Of a stretch of DNA of 64,000 bases, positions 18,067-26,274 are shown in pieces (positions within the stretch are counted from its first letter, which is position 1; the number at the start of each line of letters is the position of its first letter). This DNA is from CAXBBB01 sp963815505. GTDB taxonomy: Bacteria > Bacteroidota > Rhodothermia > Rhodothermales > BA12. The stretch spans positions 152,709-216,708 of the forward strand of contig CAWFGU010000020.1 of assembly GCA_963815505.1 (NCBI GenBank), read 5' to 3'. The notes beneath the pieces were generated by a model that was given only the letters and a program-made list of their open reading frames with translations, made no database searches and was not told the origin of the DNA. The translations under genes and the position numbers were made by a program.

Positions 18067-18471
18067 TCAAGCGCTCAGGTCCAGGGCGTCGGCCTGCGGC
18101 GGGCGGACAGATCGGGCGGGAATTGCCTCGAACGTGCGCGCAGGGATCGGCGCGTCGACGGGCAGCGGCGCCTTCTGCTCGGGCGTCACGTCAGGCGCCC
18201 ACTGGCGGCGCACCAGATCGCCGACGCGCAGCGCGCCCGACTCGACCAAGTGGCTCGTCAGCACGTCGGCCAGGGCTTCGCGCTGCAAATCGGCCTGACT
18301 GCCCATCCAGCCCGGACCGCCTTCCATCGGCTCGAACAGCTCCTTGGTCATCGTCGTGACGAACTGCTTGACGAGCACCTCTTCGAACTGGCTCGCTGCC
18401 GCGTCGGCTTGAGACGGGCGGGAAGGTGCGGCCTGGAGCGGTGCGGGCGATTGGATCCGGTCGACGGTCAT
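18067..18471 (-). CDS. flgJ: Flagellar rod-binding protein (FlgJ N-terminal domain only)
   Basis: 134 residues from ATG 18471. The rod-binding core is ASQFEEVLVKQFVTTMTKEL followed by GGPGWMGSQADLQREALADV and LTSHLVESGALRVGDLV. This matches the N-terminal domain of FlgJ, which caps the growing rod. The peptidoglycan hydrolase domain found in gammaproteobacterial FlgJ is absent, as in many other phyla. A separate muralytic enzyme would have to open the wall. It lies between flgI and flgN on the same strand. Confidence 0.85.
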   Translation of the reverse strand: MTVDRIQSPAPLQAAPSRPSQADAAASQFEEVLVKQFVTTMTKELFEPMEGGPGWMGSQADLQREALADVLTSHLVESGALRVGDLVRRQWAPDVTPEQKAPLPVDAPIPARTFEAIPARSVRPPQADALDLSA

Positions 18472-18598
18472 CGCGCCACCTCCGGCGACAACGCATAAGG
18501 CCGACGCTTGAGGCGCCTGGAGACACCGCACCCTCCGCTGCGGGCCACGCAAGCGTCGCCCCTACGGTGAACTGGAAAAACAATCGTCGTCATCGGCA

Positions 18599-19774
18599 TT
18601 ACAGGATTACCAGATCGCCTTGCAGGGCACCCGCCTGGTCGATGGCCTGAAAGATGGAGATCACGTCGCGTGGGGTCATGCCCAGCTCGTTGAGCGCGGC
18701 GGCAAGCGTCGTCACGTCGGTATTGGGTTGGAGGACGATGCTGCGCGCCTGCTCCTCCTCGAGACTGGCCGTCTGCTGGTTGGCAACGACCGTCTCCCCC
18801 TGCGCCAGCGGGTTGGGCTGGGCGATGATGGGCGTGTTTTGCGTCGACACGATCAGGCTACCATACGTGATCATCACCTCGCTGATGCGCACGTTGCCGC
18901 CCGCCACGATGGTACCCGTCCGCTCGTTGATGACGAACCGCGCCGGAGCCTCGACCGAGACTCGGACGCCTTCGAGCATCGCCATCGCTTCACTGACACC
19001 GCCGAACGCAGGAGGAATGTCGACCTGAATGCGCCCGGCGTGGACGACCTGCGCGCCGTCGGTGAAGCGCTCGTTGACGGCTTCGGCGATGCGCGACGCC
19101 GTCGTAAAGTCGGGCTGACGCAGCACCAGAGTCATCGCCTGTCCTTGAATCTGGAGCGGAGGCGACTGGACGATCAGCCCGCCGCCCGGCACGCGCCCCG
19201 TATTGCCGTGGTTGACCTGGACGCTCGCCCCACCACCGCCCGCACTCGCCGCTCCGGTCGAGACCGGTCCCTGCGCCATGACGAACGGAACCGCGCCGAC
19301 CGCTCCCGACGGGTCGATGAGCGGCGTCTGGAGCAGCACGCCGCCCGAAAGCGAGCGCGCATCGCCCAGCGACGACAGCGTCACGTCGACGGTCGCGCCG
19401 GGCCCGCTGAACGGGTCGAGCGTGGCCGTCACCATCACGGCGGCGGCGTTGCGCGTGCCCAACACGGTCGGATCGACGGCGATGCCGAAGCGCTGCAGCA
19501 TGTTGGCGATGCTCTGAACCGTGTAGGGAGCACCGCGCCGTCCGCTGGCTCGGTCTCCGGTGCGGTCGAGCCCGACGACGATGCCGTAGCCGACGAGTTG
19601 CAGCGGACGCGCACCGTCGAGCACGACGAGTTCTTTGATTCGCACGTCGGCCGACGATTGGGCTTCGGCAGGCATCGAGAAGGCGAGCACGAGCAGCAAG
19701 ACGAGCAGCGCCACGAGTACGCGTACCGAAAAGGGGTCGAGGCGACGGGGGCGTCGGCGGTAGAGTCGTTTCAT
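18599..19774 (-). CDS. flgI: Flagellar P-ring protein
   Basis: 391 residues. A basic N terminus and a long hydrophobic segment (VLVALLVLLLVLAFSMPAEA) form the signal peptide, cleaved near AQSS. Mature sequence motifs RIKELVVLDGARPLQLVGYG, then IVVGLDRTGDR, and later NERTGTIVAGGNVRISEVMI are near-universal in FlgI. The C terminus LNELGMTPRDVISIFQAIDQ, then AGALQGDLVIL, is also canonical. FlgI forms the periplasmic ring around the rod. It begins four bases after the flgH stop, so the two ring genes are coupled. Confidence 0.96.
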   Translation of the reverse strand: MKRLYRRRPRRLDPFSVRVLVALLVLLLVLAFSMPAEAQSSADVRIKELVVLDGARPLQLVGYGIVVGLDRTGDRASGRRGAPYTVQSIANMLQRFGIAVDPTVLGTRNAAAVMVTATLDPFSGPGATVDVTLSSLGDARSLSGGVLLQTPLIDPSGAVGAVPFVMAQGPVSTGAASAGGGGASVQVNHGNTGRVPGGGLIVQSPPLQIQGQAMTLVLRQPDFTTASRIAEAVNERFTDGAQVVHAGRIQVDIPPAFGGVSEAMAMLEGVRVSVEAPARFVINERTGTIVAGGNVRISEVMITYGSLIVSTQNTPIIAQPNPLAQGETVVANQQTASLEEEQARSIVLQPNTDVTTLAAALNELGMTPRDVISIFQAIDQAGALQGDLVIL

Positions 19775-19778
19775 CGGG

Positions 19779-20348
19779 CTAGTTGGCTACGAGAAAGACG
19801 GCGGCCCCGAGCAGCGCGACGGCTCCCAGGCGCGTCGCTGTGCCGGTCGGAAACCACTTGGCTGCGCGCCCGGCCTTGCGGTACTCGATGTGCGCGTTGG
19901 CGATCTGGAAAGAGAGGACCGTGTTGTCGTAGCGCACGTCGAGCGGCCGGACGGTTCCTCTGACGTTCATCACGTGCGTCACACCGTTGACGTTGAGCGA
20001 CTTCTCGCCCACGACGAACAGGTTGCCCTGAGCCGTCACCGAGTCGACCAAAACGGTCAGCGTGCCGCTCAGCAGGTCGGATTGGACCGTGCGGTTACTC
20101 GCCTCGGCGTTTTGCCCGAACGTGGCGTCGAGCGCGAATGTACCGCCCGCGTTGCCCGCCGCGCTACCTCCGAGAGACGCCCGGCTCTGATCGTCGTACT
20201 GGCTCGACCGCGCCGCATTAGTACGCTCCGACAGCACGATGGTCAGGATGTCGCCCGCGCGGTTCGCCTTGGGGTCGGAAAACAGCGATTGCGCATCCAC
20301 AGCCGGAGCCACGAGCGCACAAAGAGAAAGAAGAAGCAGCAGACGCAT
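19779..20348 (-). CDS. flgH: Flagellar L-ring protein
   Basis: 189 residues from ATG 20348. The core ANRAGDILTIVLSERTNAAR, then LSGTLTVLVDSVTAQGNLFV, VGEKSLNVNG and VRGTVRPLDVRYDNTVLSFQ, is typical FlgH. FlgH usually carries a lipobox Cys after the signal peptide. Here the N terminus (MRLLLLLSLCALVAPAVDAQ) looks like an ordinary cleavable signal, and the only Cys lacks a good lipobox. The protein ends with an unusual hydrophobic tail (RLGAVALLGAAVFLVAN). FlgH forms the outer-membrane bushing of the flagellum. Confidence 0.9.
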   Translation of the reverse strand: MRLLLLLSLCALVAPAVDAQSLFSDPKANRAGDILTIVLSERTNAARSSQYDDQSRASLGGSAAGNAGGTFALDATFGQNAEASNRTVQSDLLSGTLTVLVDSVTAQGNLFVVGEKSLNVNGVTHVMNVRGTVRPLDVRYDNTVLSFQIANAHIEYRKAGRAAKWFPTGTATRLGAVALLGAAVFLVAN

Positions 20349-20398
20349 AGTCAGAGGTAGATGTAGGGCGACTCCGCGAATCGCCGATGTGGAGGATG

Positions 20399-21073
20399 TC
20401 ACAGCGTTTCCACCCACTCCGCCTCGCCGACAGCCGTCAGCCGGGCACGATAGGTGGTGTTGGTGTCCGGCACGTGCATGCGGATCGTATCGCCGACGTG
20501 CCCGGCCTCGCGCGCCTGACCGCGCAGGTCGAGCGCGATGACGCCGCGACGGTAGCGCATCGTCACGGCGTCGCCGATGTCGGCGGTGAAAGCGGCGCGC
20601 AGATCGCCCTGGCGCAGCGTTCGTCCGGCGCGGAGGTGGCGGGTAGCGAAGAGCGCTCCCTTCGGCAGGCTGCGCGCCGTGAGCGGGTCGCCCGAAAGGC
20701 GCGTCGTCTCGGTCCAGGCAACGGTCAAAGCGGCCGACGCTTCGTCGCCCTTGCGCAGCGTTTCCGATAGTGACACGACGCTGTCGAAGCGCGCCACGAA
20801 CACGCGCGCCCGTCCGACGGCGCGTCCCTCGGCATCTGTAACCGAGACGGACAGCGGACCGCTGGGCGCGCGTCCGCGATCCGTCCACGCCACGCGCGGC
20901 GCGTCCAGCATCGCAGCAGCGTCCGGCACCCGCTCGGCCCGCACGACGATGTGACCGGCCAGATCGGGGTACCGTGCATCCACCTGCGCCTGAACCGCAG
21001 CCGCGACCGGCGACACTTCTTGGGCAGAAGCAGGCATGCAGAGGAGCAACAGGAGCGGGAGCAAGCGAAGCAT
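20399..21073 (-). CDS. flgA: Flagellar P-ring assembly chaperone
   Basis: 224 residues with a signal peptide (MLRLLPLLLLLCMPASAQ). The C-terminal SAF-type region is diagnostic: ARSLPKGALFATRHLRAGRT, then LRQGDLRAAFTADIGDAVTM and GDTIRMHVPDTNTTYRARLT. FlgA is the periplasmic chaperone needed to assemble the FlgI P-ring. It sits 50 bases upstream of flgH and next but one to flgI, consistent with the role. The stop follows WVETL. Confidence 0.9.
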   Translation of the reverse strand: MLRLLPLLLLLCMPASAQEVSPVAAAVQAQVDARYPDLAGHIVVRAERVPDAAAMLDAPRVAWTDRGRAPSGPLSVSVTDAEGRAVGRARVFVARFDSVVSLSETLRKGDEASAALTVAWTETTRLSGDPLTARSLPKGALFATRHLRAGRTLRQGDLRAAFTADIGDAVTMRYRRGVIALDLRGQAREAGHVGDTIRMHVPDTNTTYRARLTAVGEAEWVETL

Positions 21074-21180
21074 CGTGCGCGGAGGTGGTCGGCTTGTCGG
21101 AGGAGGGAGAGAAGTCTGCGCGCGGCCACTGTCGTACGGTAGCGCAGAGCGGGTCGGACGCGAAAGAGAGAGCCGAAGGG

Positions 21181-21969
21181 TCAGCGTTTGAGATTGTTGG
21201 CGATCTGGAGCATGTCTTCGCTCGTCGTCACCATCTTGGAGTTGATTTCGTAGGCGCGCTGGGCAGAGATCAGGCTGACCATCTCCTGCACCACGTCGAC
21301 GTTCGAGGCTTCGACGTAGCCCTGGCGGACTAGCCCGATGCCTTCTTCGCCGGGCGTTCCTGGAGTCGGCTCACCACTGGCATCCGTCTGAGCGTAGAGG
21401 TTTCCGCCCATCGACCGCAGCCCCGCCGGGTTGAAGAAGCGTGCCAACTCGATCTGCCCCAGTTCGACCATTTCGGGCTGCCCCTGGAGCCGCGCCTGGA
21501 CGACGCCGTCCTGGCTGATCGCGACTTCGACGGCATCGGGCGGAACGGTGATGTCGGGTTCGAGGGCGAGGCCGGTTTGCGTCACGACTTGGCCGTCCTG
21601 GTTGACCGTAAACGTGCCGTCGCGCGAGTAGGCGAGTTCGCCGCCCGGAGCGCGGACCTGGAAGAAGCCATCGCCCGAAATGGAGATGTCGAACGCGTTG
21701 CTCGTCTCGATGAAGCTGCCCTGCTTGAAGTTGCGGACCGTCGAGATGGCCGCCGCGCCATGCCCCATCTGGAGCGTCGCCGGAGCGCCCGCACCCTGAC
21801 CTTCGCCCTGCCCCGCCGTCTGGACGGTCTGGTAGAGCAGGTCCTGAAAGACGACGTTGGAGCGCTTGAAGCCCGTCGTGTTGGCATTGGCGAGGTTGTT
21901 CGCCGTGTTGTCGACGCTCGTCTGCTGGGCGCTCATGCCCAGAGCAGCGGTGTGGAGGGCGCGTAGCAT
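21181..21969 (-). CDS. flgG: Flagellar distal rod protein
   Basis: 262 residues from ATG 21969; the frame extends upstream but that part lacks conserved sequence. The N terminus MLRALHTAALGMSAQQTSVD, then NTANNLANANTTGFKRSNVV, and the C terminus GYVEASNVDVVQEMVSLISA, then QRAYEINSKMVTTSEDMLQI, are textbook FlgG. The length matches the usual 260-262 residues. FlgG builds the distal rod passing through the P and L rings. It is preceded by flgF on the same strand with a 150-base gap. Confidence 0.96.
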   Translation of the reverse strand: MLRALHTAALGMSAQQTSVDNTANNLANANTTGFKRSNVVFQDLLYQTVQTAGQGEGQGAGAPATLQMGHGAAAISTVRNFKQGSFIETSNAFDISISGDGFFQVRAPGGELAYSRDGTFTVNQDGQVVTQTGLALEPDITVPPDAVEVAISQDGVVQARLQGQPEMVELGQIELARFFNPAGLRSMGGNLYAQTDASGEPTPGTPGEEGIGLVRQGYVEASNVDVVQEMVSLISAQRAYEINSKMVTTSEDMLQIANNLKR

Positions 21970-22118
21970 ATCGGTGAGAAGTAGAATGAAGCGCCACCTC
22001 GGAGGACAGCGGTACAGAGGAAAAGTGGAGCGAGAAGGAGAATCGAAGAGCGGAAACCCGCGAGCGCTAGAAACCCGGTAAGCACTACCCAACGAGCCTA
22101 AGAACCGCCCGGAGGGTG

Positions 22119-22841
22119 CTAGAATTTGCCGGTGTCGCGGACGAGTTGGCCCAAGAGGGCGTCGACGGTTTGGATTTGTTTCTGCTGGCCTTCGAACAAG
22201 CGGAACTGCTCAATCATTTCGGTCATCTCGCGGACGGGGTTGACGTTGGCACGCTCGACCGATCCCTGGACCACGCCCGGCGCGTCCGAGTCGAAGGGGA
22301 GCGCGCCACCAGCGGCGAACGTGGCGCCGTCCAGCCGCTGGAGTCGGGCCGGATCGTCGAACGAAACGACGCGGAGTTGCCCCATCGGCTGACCGCCGAC
22401 GGCGATGCGGCCGTTGTCGTCGATCTCGATCGTGCCTGCATTGGGCGGAAGTTGGATCGGGCCGTCAACCCCTTGAACGGCCAGGCCGCCGGGGGTGCGG
22501 AGTGTGCCGTCTTCGCCCGGCGTAAAGCGTCCGGCTCGTGTGTAGCGGAGAGCGCCCGTCGCCTCGTCCATGACTTCGAAGAGGCCTTCGCCGCGAAGGG
22601 CCAGGTCCAGTGGATTGCCGGTCTCCTCGAGTTGACCGTGCGTGGTGTCGGCGCCCTGCTCGGTCAAGCGATCGCTGGTGGGCGCGCCTTCGATGTCGAG
22701 CCGCTCGTTGAGCGCCGTTACGAAGAGCCGATCGCGGCGGTAGCCGATGGTGTTGGCGTTGGCGAGGTTGTTCGCCGTCCGTTCCTGCCGCTGGTTCGAC
22801 TGGTGCATCGAGGCGACAGCATTGCGCAGGCGGAGGAGCAT
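22119..22841 (-). CDS. flgF: Flagellar proximal rod protein
   Basis: 240 residues. MLLRLRNAVASMHQSNQRQE, then RTANNLANANTIGYRRDRLF, is the rod-protein N terminus. The C terminus VVQGSVERANVNPVREMTEM, then IEQFRLFEGQQKQIQTVDAL, is the FlgF version of the terminal helix. It is shorter and less G-like than the neighbouring FlgG, and occupies the usual flgF-flgG order. It is the first gene of the - strand flagellar block and diverges from two receiver genes across about 220 bases. I see no clear sigma-28 promoter in that gap. Confidence 0.9.
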   Translation of the reverse strand: MLLRLRNAVASMHQSNQRQERTANNLANANTIGYRRDRLFVTALNERLDIEGAPTSDRLTEQGADTTHGQLEETGNPLDLALRGEGLFEVMDEATGALRYTRAGRFTPGEDGTLRTPGGLAVQGVDGPIQLPPNAGTIEIDDNGRIAVGGQPMGQLRVVSFDDPARLQRLDGATFAAGGALPFDSDAPGVVQGSVERANVNPVREMTEMIEQFRLFEGQQKQIQTVDALLGQLVRDTGKF

Positions 22842-23060
22842 CGGCGGAGAGAGGACTTAGTGACGCTGGCGATCCATGCAAAACCGCGTCCGCTCGCCCA
22901 TCCGCATCAGAACGCATACCCACGCGCCCAGACCGACCGCGCTTTCCGTTCGGAGAGGCAGGATTTACCGCATCGCTCCGTCAGTCTTCCAAACGCCGTA
23001 GTTTCACGGTTCCACCTGACGCCGCCGCTCACGCAGCGCCGCTTACCCCACCGCGCCTCC

Positions 23061-23447
23061 ATGCCTCTACTCCTCGTCGAAGACAACGGCCTCGCCGCCC
23101 GCACGATGATCCGGCAGATCGAGCGGCTGGGCTACGTCACGCCGCACCACGCCGAGTCGGCCGAGCAAGCGCTGAAGATGCTGCGCGACACGACGTACAG
23201 CGGTGTCCTTCTCGACTGGATGCTGCCGGGCATGTCGGGCATCGAACTGCTCAAGTTCATGCGCGGCTCGCGGCGCTACGGTAAGACGCCGATCCTGATG
23301 ATCACCGGCAAGCAAAACCGCGACGACGTGATGGAGGCCGTCCGGTCCGGCGCGACCGATTACGTCACCAAGCCGGTCCCGCTCGACCTGCTGGAGGAGA
23401 AACTGCGCGCGCTCGTGCCGGACCTCGCCCCGGACGGAGACGACTGA
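23061..23447 (+). CDS. CheY-like single-domain response regulator
   Basis: 128 residues from ATG 23061 (a longer frame upstream is noise). It is a canonical receiver: MPLLLVEDNG supplies the acidic pair, GVLLDWMLPGMSG the phosphoacceptor Asp, LMITGKQN the Thr and TDYVTKPVPLD the Lys. There is no output domain, so it works like CheY by protein contact. Paired with the next gene, which resembles it closely, and divergent from the flagellar operon. A role in switching or flagellar control is inferred from position only. Confidence 0.88.
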   Translation: MPLLLVEDNGLAARTMIRQIERLGYVTPHHAESAEQALKMLRDTTYSGVLLDWMLPGMSGIELLKFMRGSRRYGKTPILMITGKQNRDDVMEAVRSGATDYVTKPVPLDLLEEKLRALVPDLAPDGDD

Positions 23448-23517
23448 AATCCAGTCCGACGCAGGTTTAAGCCGACTCCGTTCGAGCCGACAACACAGGC
23501 AACATTCCCCGACTGCC

Positions 23518-23889
23518 ATGCGCCTGCTCCTGATCGAAGACGTTCAACTCACCGCCGACGTGACGCTCCGCCAACTCGTGCGCTTCGGCTTTTCGAGCGT
23601 CGACCACGCCGGGTCGGGCGAGGACGCGCTGATCTTGATGCAGCAGCACACCTACGACATCGTCCTGCTCGACTGGAATCTGCCCGGCATGTCCGGCCTC
23701 GAACTGCTGTTCCTGATGCGCGCCTCGCGCACCTACGCGCGCACGCCCGTCCTGATGGTGACGGGTCGGACCGATCATGCAGACGTTCGCGAGGCCCTGT
23801 CGGCGGGCGCGACGGATTTTCTCGCCAAGCCCGCTCCGCCCAGCGCGCTCGAAGCCAAATTGCACAGTTTCCTACCGGCGTTTGCCTAG
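23518..23889 (+). CDS. CheY-like single-domain response regulator
   Basis: 123 residues, a receiver domain only. MRLLLIEDVQ, IVLLDWNLPGMSG, LMVTGRTD and TDFLAKPAPPS carry the acidic pair, phosphoacceptor Asp, Thr and Lys. It shares the LLDW-x-LPGMSG-x-ELL-x-LMR-x-SR block with the preceding receiver, so the two are tandem paralogues, 70 bases apart. No kinase is adjacent; the hybrid kinase at 48.2-50.5 kb is the nearest two-component partner type in view. Its stop overlaps the convergent SGNH hydrolase gene by four bases. Confidence 0.87.
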   Translation: MRLLLIEDVQLTADVTLRQLVRFGFSSVDHAGSGEDALILMQQHTYDIVLLDWNLPGMSGLELLFLMRASRTYARTPVLMVTGRTDHADVREALSAGATDFLAKPAPPSALEAKLHSFLPAFA

Positions 23890-24632
23890 CCCGATCGGCC
23901 TGCTACGTGCCGAAGAGTGAGCGCGGATGCGCGCTGCGCCCACAGGTCGTAGATCCGCGGGCCGGGGTGAAAGCCGTCCGAAGCCATTGTTTCGATCAAC
24001 GGCGCGTGGTGAAGCGGGTCGCCGGGCTGCGTGCCGAAAGACAGGTATTCGACGTCCTCTGCAACTTCGGCCCAGGCTCTGAGCGCTCGGTCGTACCGGC
24101 GCGCCTGAGCTCCCAGGTACCACCGCAGCGGAATGGGCAGAGATGGAAAGCGGCCCATCGGAGGAAGCCCCGACCCGATCACGAGCGTCACCCCGAATCG
24201 TTGGCGCAGCTCCCCCACCAACGCATCGTATCGAGACAGCCACACACCAACGGGGAGATCGGACAGGATGCTGTTGGCCCCCAGCGACAGAATAGCTACG
24301 TCGAATGACTCGGCGTTCTCCCCCCGCACCATGCGAAGCGCGTGCTCGACCGTCGCCCCGGTGCGAGCGATCAGTCGGAACGAAACGCGGGCGTGGGGCG
24401 AGAGATGTGCGAGTGTTCTGCCCAGTAACGCTTCGTCTTGCGAGCCTACGCCCACACCCGCCGCCGCCGAATCGCCGACGATGAGTAGCCGTATCGGTGT
24501 GCCGATTCCTGTCACTCCTTCACGCGCGCCCGCCGGCTCGGGCAAGCGCGGAATCACACGCCGCAAACGGCGGCCCTGCGCCCGCAACAGAGGACCGACG
24601 ACGGGTCTGAGAAGGCTGATCGGTTTGGGCAT
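23886..24632 (-). CDS. SGNH/GDSL-family hydrolase
   Basis: 248 residues from ATG 24632; the in-frame start at 24674 would overlap the MarR start and the palindrome. Block I is IRLLIVGDSAAAGVG (Ser near residue 55), the Gly/Asn blocks appear as ILSLGANSIL, and block V is SDGFHPG (catalytic Asp/His). These identify a serine esterase/lipase of the SGNH fold; the substrate is unknown. There is no evident signal peptide, only a basic N terminus. It is divergent from the MarR gene across a 40-base gap filled by a palindrome, so it is the most likely regulatory target. Confidence 0.85.
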   Translation of the reverse strand: MPKPISLLRPVVGPLLRAQGRRLRRVIPRLPEPAGAREGVTGIGTPIRLLIVGDSAAAGVGVGSQDEALLGRTLAHLSPHARVSFRLIARTGATVEHALRMVRGENAESFDVAILSLGANSILSDLPVGVWLSRYDALVGELRQRFGVTLVIGSGLPPMGRFPSLPIPLRWYLGAQARRYDRALRAWAEVAEDVEYLSFGTQPGDPLHHAPLIETMASDGFHPGPRIYDLWAQRASALTLRHVAGRSG

Positions 24633-24636
24633 TGCG

Positions 24637-24664
24637 TACATTCGTTCACACGCGAACGAATGTA
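24637..24664. promoter_or_regulatory. 28-bp perfect palindrome, probable MarR operator
   Basis: The arms TACATTCGTTC and GAACGAATGTA are exact reverse complements of 11 bases around a 6-base spacer ACACGC. The site fills the 40-base gap between the divergent SGNH hydrolase and MarR genes, eight bases from the MarR ATG. MarR proteins bind palindromes of this size as dimers and usually autoregulate. Confidence 0.75.
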
Positions 24665-24672
24665 GTACACGC

Positions 24673-25113
24673 ATGAACCATCTACCAAATACTACTGATT
24701 TCCCCGGCTATCGCGACTGGCTCGCCGTGGTCCGCACGTACAACGAATGCGAGCGCGTGCTGACGGAGCGGGTGCGCGAGTCGGGTTTGACGCTGGCGCA
24801 ACACGAGATTCTGGCGACGCTCACGGCATCCGGACCGCTCCGGCAGCACGACCTGGCAGACCGCCTCTTTGTTGTCAAGAGCAACGTAACGGCGATGCTC
24901 TCGCGGATGGAGCGTGACGGACTGGTCGAGCGCGCCGCGGACCCAACCGATGGCCGCGCAAAACGCGTCGCTCTCACCGCAGAGGGGAAGCGACGCGTTT
25001 TGCAAACGCTCCAGGCGCAGCGCGAGATCGTCAGCCGAATGTTCGAGGCGCTCACGGCAGAGGAAAGCGCGCAACTGGGCGATGTCATGCGCCGCGCGCG
25101 CGAAGCTCTGTAA
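24673..25113 (+). CDS. MarR family transcriptional regulator
   Basis: 146 residues from ATG 24673. The winged helix shows LTLAQHEILATLTASGPLRQ, then HDLADRLFVVKSNVTAMLSR (recognition helix), then MERDGLVERAADPTDGRAKR with VALTAEGKRRV, the conserved MarR wing with its D-x-R. A single cysteine (Cys26, in YNECERV of the first helix) is present. In OhrR-type members a lone N-terminal Cys senses peroxide, but its position is not identical here. The gene ends three bases from the convergent msrAB. It probably binds the palindrome next to its start. Confidence 0.88.
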   Translation: MNHLPNTTDFPGYRDWLAVVRTYNECERVLTERVRESGLTLAQHEILATLTASGPLRQHDLADRLFVVKSNVTAMLSRMERDGLVERAADPTDGRAKRVALTAEGKRRVLQTLQAQREIVSRMFEALTAEESAQLGDVMRRAREAL

Positions 25114-25116
25114 GTC

Positions 25117-26274
25117 CTAGTTCCCCTCAAAGAGCGACACGTACTGACCGTAGCCCTTCGCTTCGAGTTCGGCAACGGGAATGAACGTCATCGCGGCCGA
25201 GTTCATGCAGTAGCGCAGACCGGTCGGCCCAGGGCCGTCGTCGAAGACGTGGCCCAGGTGCGAGTCGGCTAGGCGGCTGCGAACCTCGATGCGCACCATG
25301 CCCAGTTTGCGATCTTCGTGCTCGACGACCAGCGCGGGCTCGAGCGGCTTGGTGAACGACGGCCAGCCCGTCCCCGAATCGAACTTGTCGAGCGACGAGA
25401 ACAGCGGCTCGCCCGACACCACGTCGACGTAAAGGCCTGCCTCCTTGTTGCCGTCGTACGGATTGTCGAACGGACGCTCCGTCCCGTCCTGCTGTGTGAC
25501 GCGGTACTCTATGTCGGTCAGTCGGGCGCGCAGCTCGGCGTCGGACGGCTTCTCGAAATCGGCCCACGGCTGGAGGCTGGGCGGCAGCGGTGCGGCGCTC
25601 GACGTTTCGCCGCTCCACTTCCGGCGCAGGAACGGCTTGCGGCCCGATCCCTCGGCGTAGCTGGAGTAACGGGCCTCGTTTTTGAGATAGAAATCCTGGT
25701 GGTACAACTCGGCCGGATAAAACGTCGTGTAGTCGAGGACGGGTACGATGATCGAATCGTCGAACATGCCCGACGCAGCCAACTCGGCCTTGCTCGCTTC
25801 GGCAAATCCACGCTGGCTCGCGTCGTGCGCGTAGATGACGGGCGCGTAATGCGGACCGCGATCGGCGAACTGTCCGCCGTCGTCGGTCGGGTCGATGTTG
25901 CGCCAGTAGGCGTAGAGCAGTTGGTCGTAGCTGGCCTTAGAAGCGTCGTAGAAAACCTGGACGGCCTCGACGTAGTCCGTCCGTCCGTTGGCTACGTCGT
26001 TGTAGTCGGGGTTGGGTTGTGTTCCGCCCGCGAAGCCCGAGACGACAGCTTCGACACCGTCGATGGCTTCGAGTGGCGGCTCCATGCACCAGAAACAACC
26101 GCCTGCGAACGTGGCGACTGTCAAGTTGGGGTTGGCGCGCAGTTCGGCTAGCAGATCGGCAGGCGGACGCATGTCGAGGTCGTCGGCCGAGCGCATCGCG
26201 TTCTGCGCGCCGGTCGTGCCGGTCTGACACGCGGCCAGCATCAGCAGCAGGACGAGGAGGGGAAAGCGTTTCAT
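25117..26274 (-). CDS. msrAB: Bifunctional methionine sulfoxide reductase MsrA-MsrB lipoprotein
   Basis: 385 residues. The signal peptide ends in a lipobox LAAC (Cys16), so the enzyme is anchored in the cell envelope. The MsrA domain (about 50-205) has GGCFWCMEPPLEAIDGV with the catalytic Cys60, and later DRGPHYAPVIY. The MsrB domain (about 235-380) has KFDSGTGWPSF and the catalytic Cys in LRYCMNSAAM. The zinc-binding CxxC pairs of many MsrBs are absent. It reduces both stereoisomers of methionine sulfoxide in envelope proteins. The A-then-B order matches other fused MsrAB enzymes. The convergent MarR gene lies three bases away. Confidence 0.94.
   Translation of the reverse strand: MKRFPLLVLLLMLAACQTGTTGAQNAMRSADDLDMRPPADLLAELRANPNLTVATFAGGCFWCMEPPLEAIDGVEAVVSGFAGGTQPNPDYNDVANGRTDYVEAVQVFYDASKASYDQLLYAYWRNIDPTDDGGQFADRGPHYAPVIYAHDASQRGFAEASKAELAASGMFDDSIIVPVLDYTTFYPAELYHQDFYLKNEARYSSYAEGSGRKPFLRRKWSGETSSAAPLPPSLQPWADFEKPSDAELRARLTDIEYRVTQQDGTERPFDNPYDGNKEAGLYVDVVSGEPLFSSLDKFDSGTGWPSFTKPLEPALVVEHEDRKLGMVRIEVRSRLADSHLGHVFDDGPGPTGLRYCMNSAAMTFIPVAELEAKGYGQYVSLFEGN

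Noticed and set aside
18472..18598. Inverted repeat CGACGCTTG/CAAGCGTCG between flgI and flgJ
   Set aside because: Arms are over 40 bases apart and no T-run follows; not supported as a terminator.
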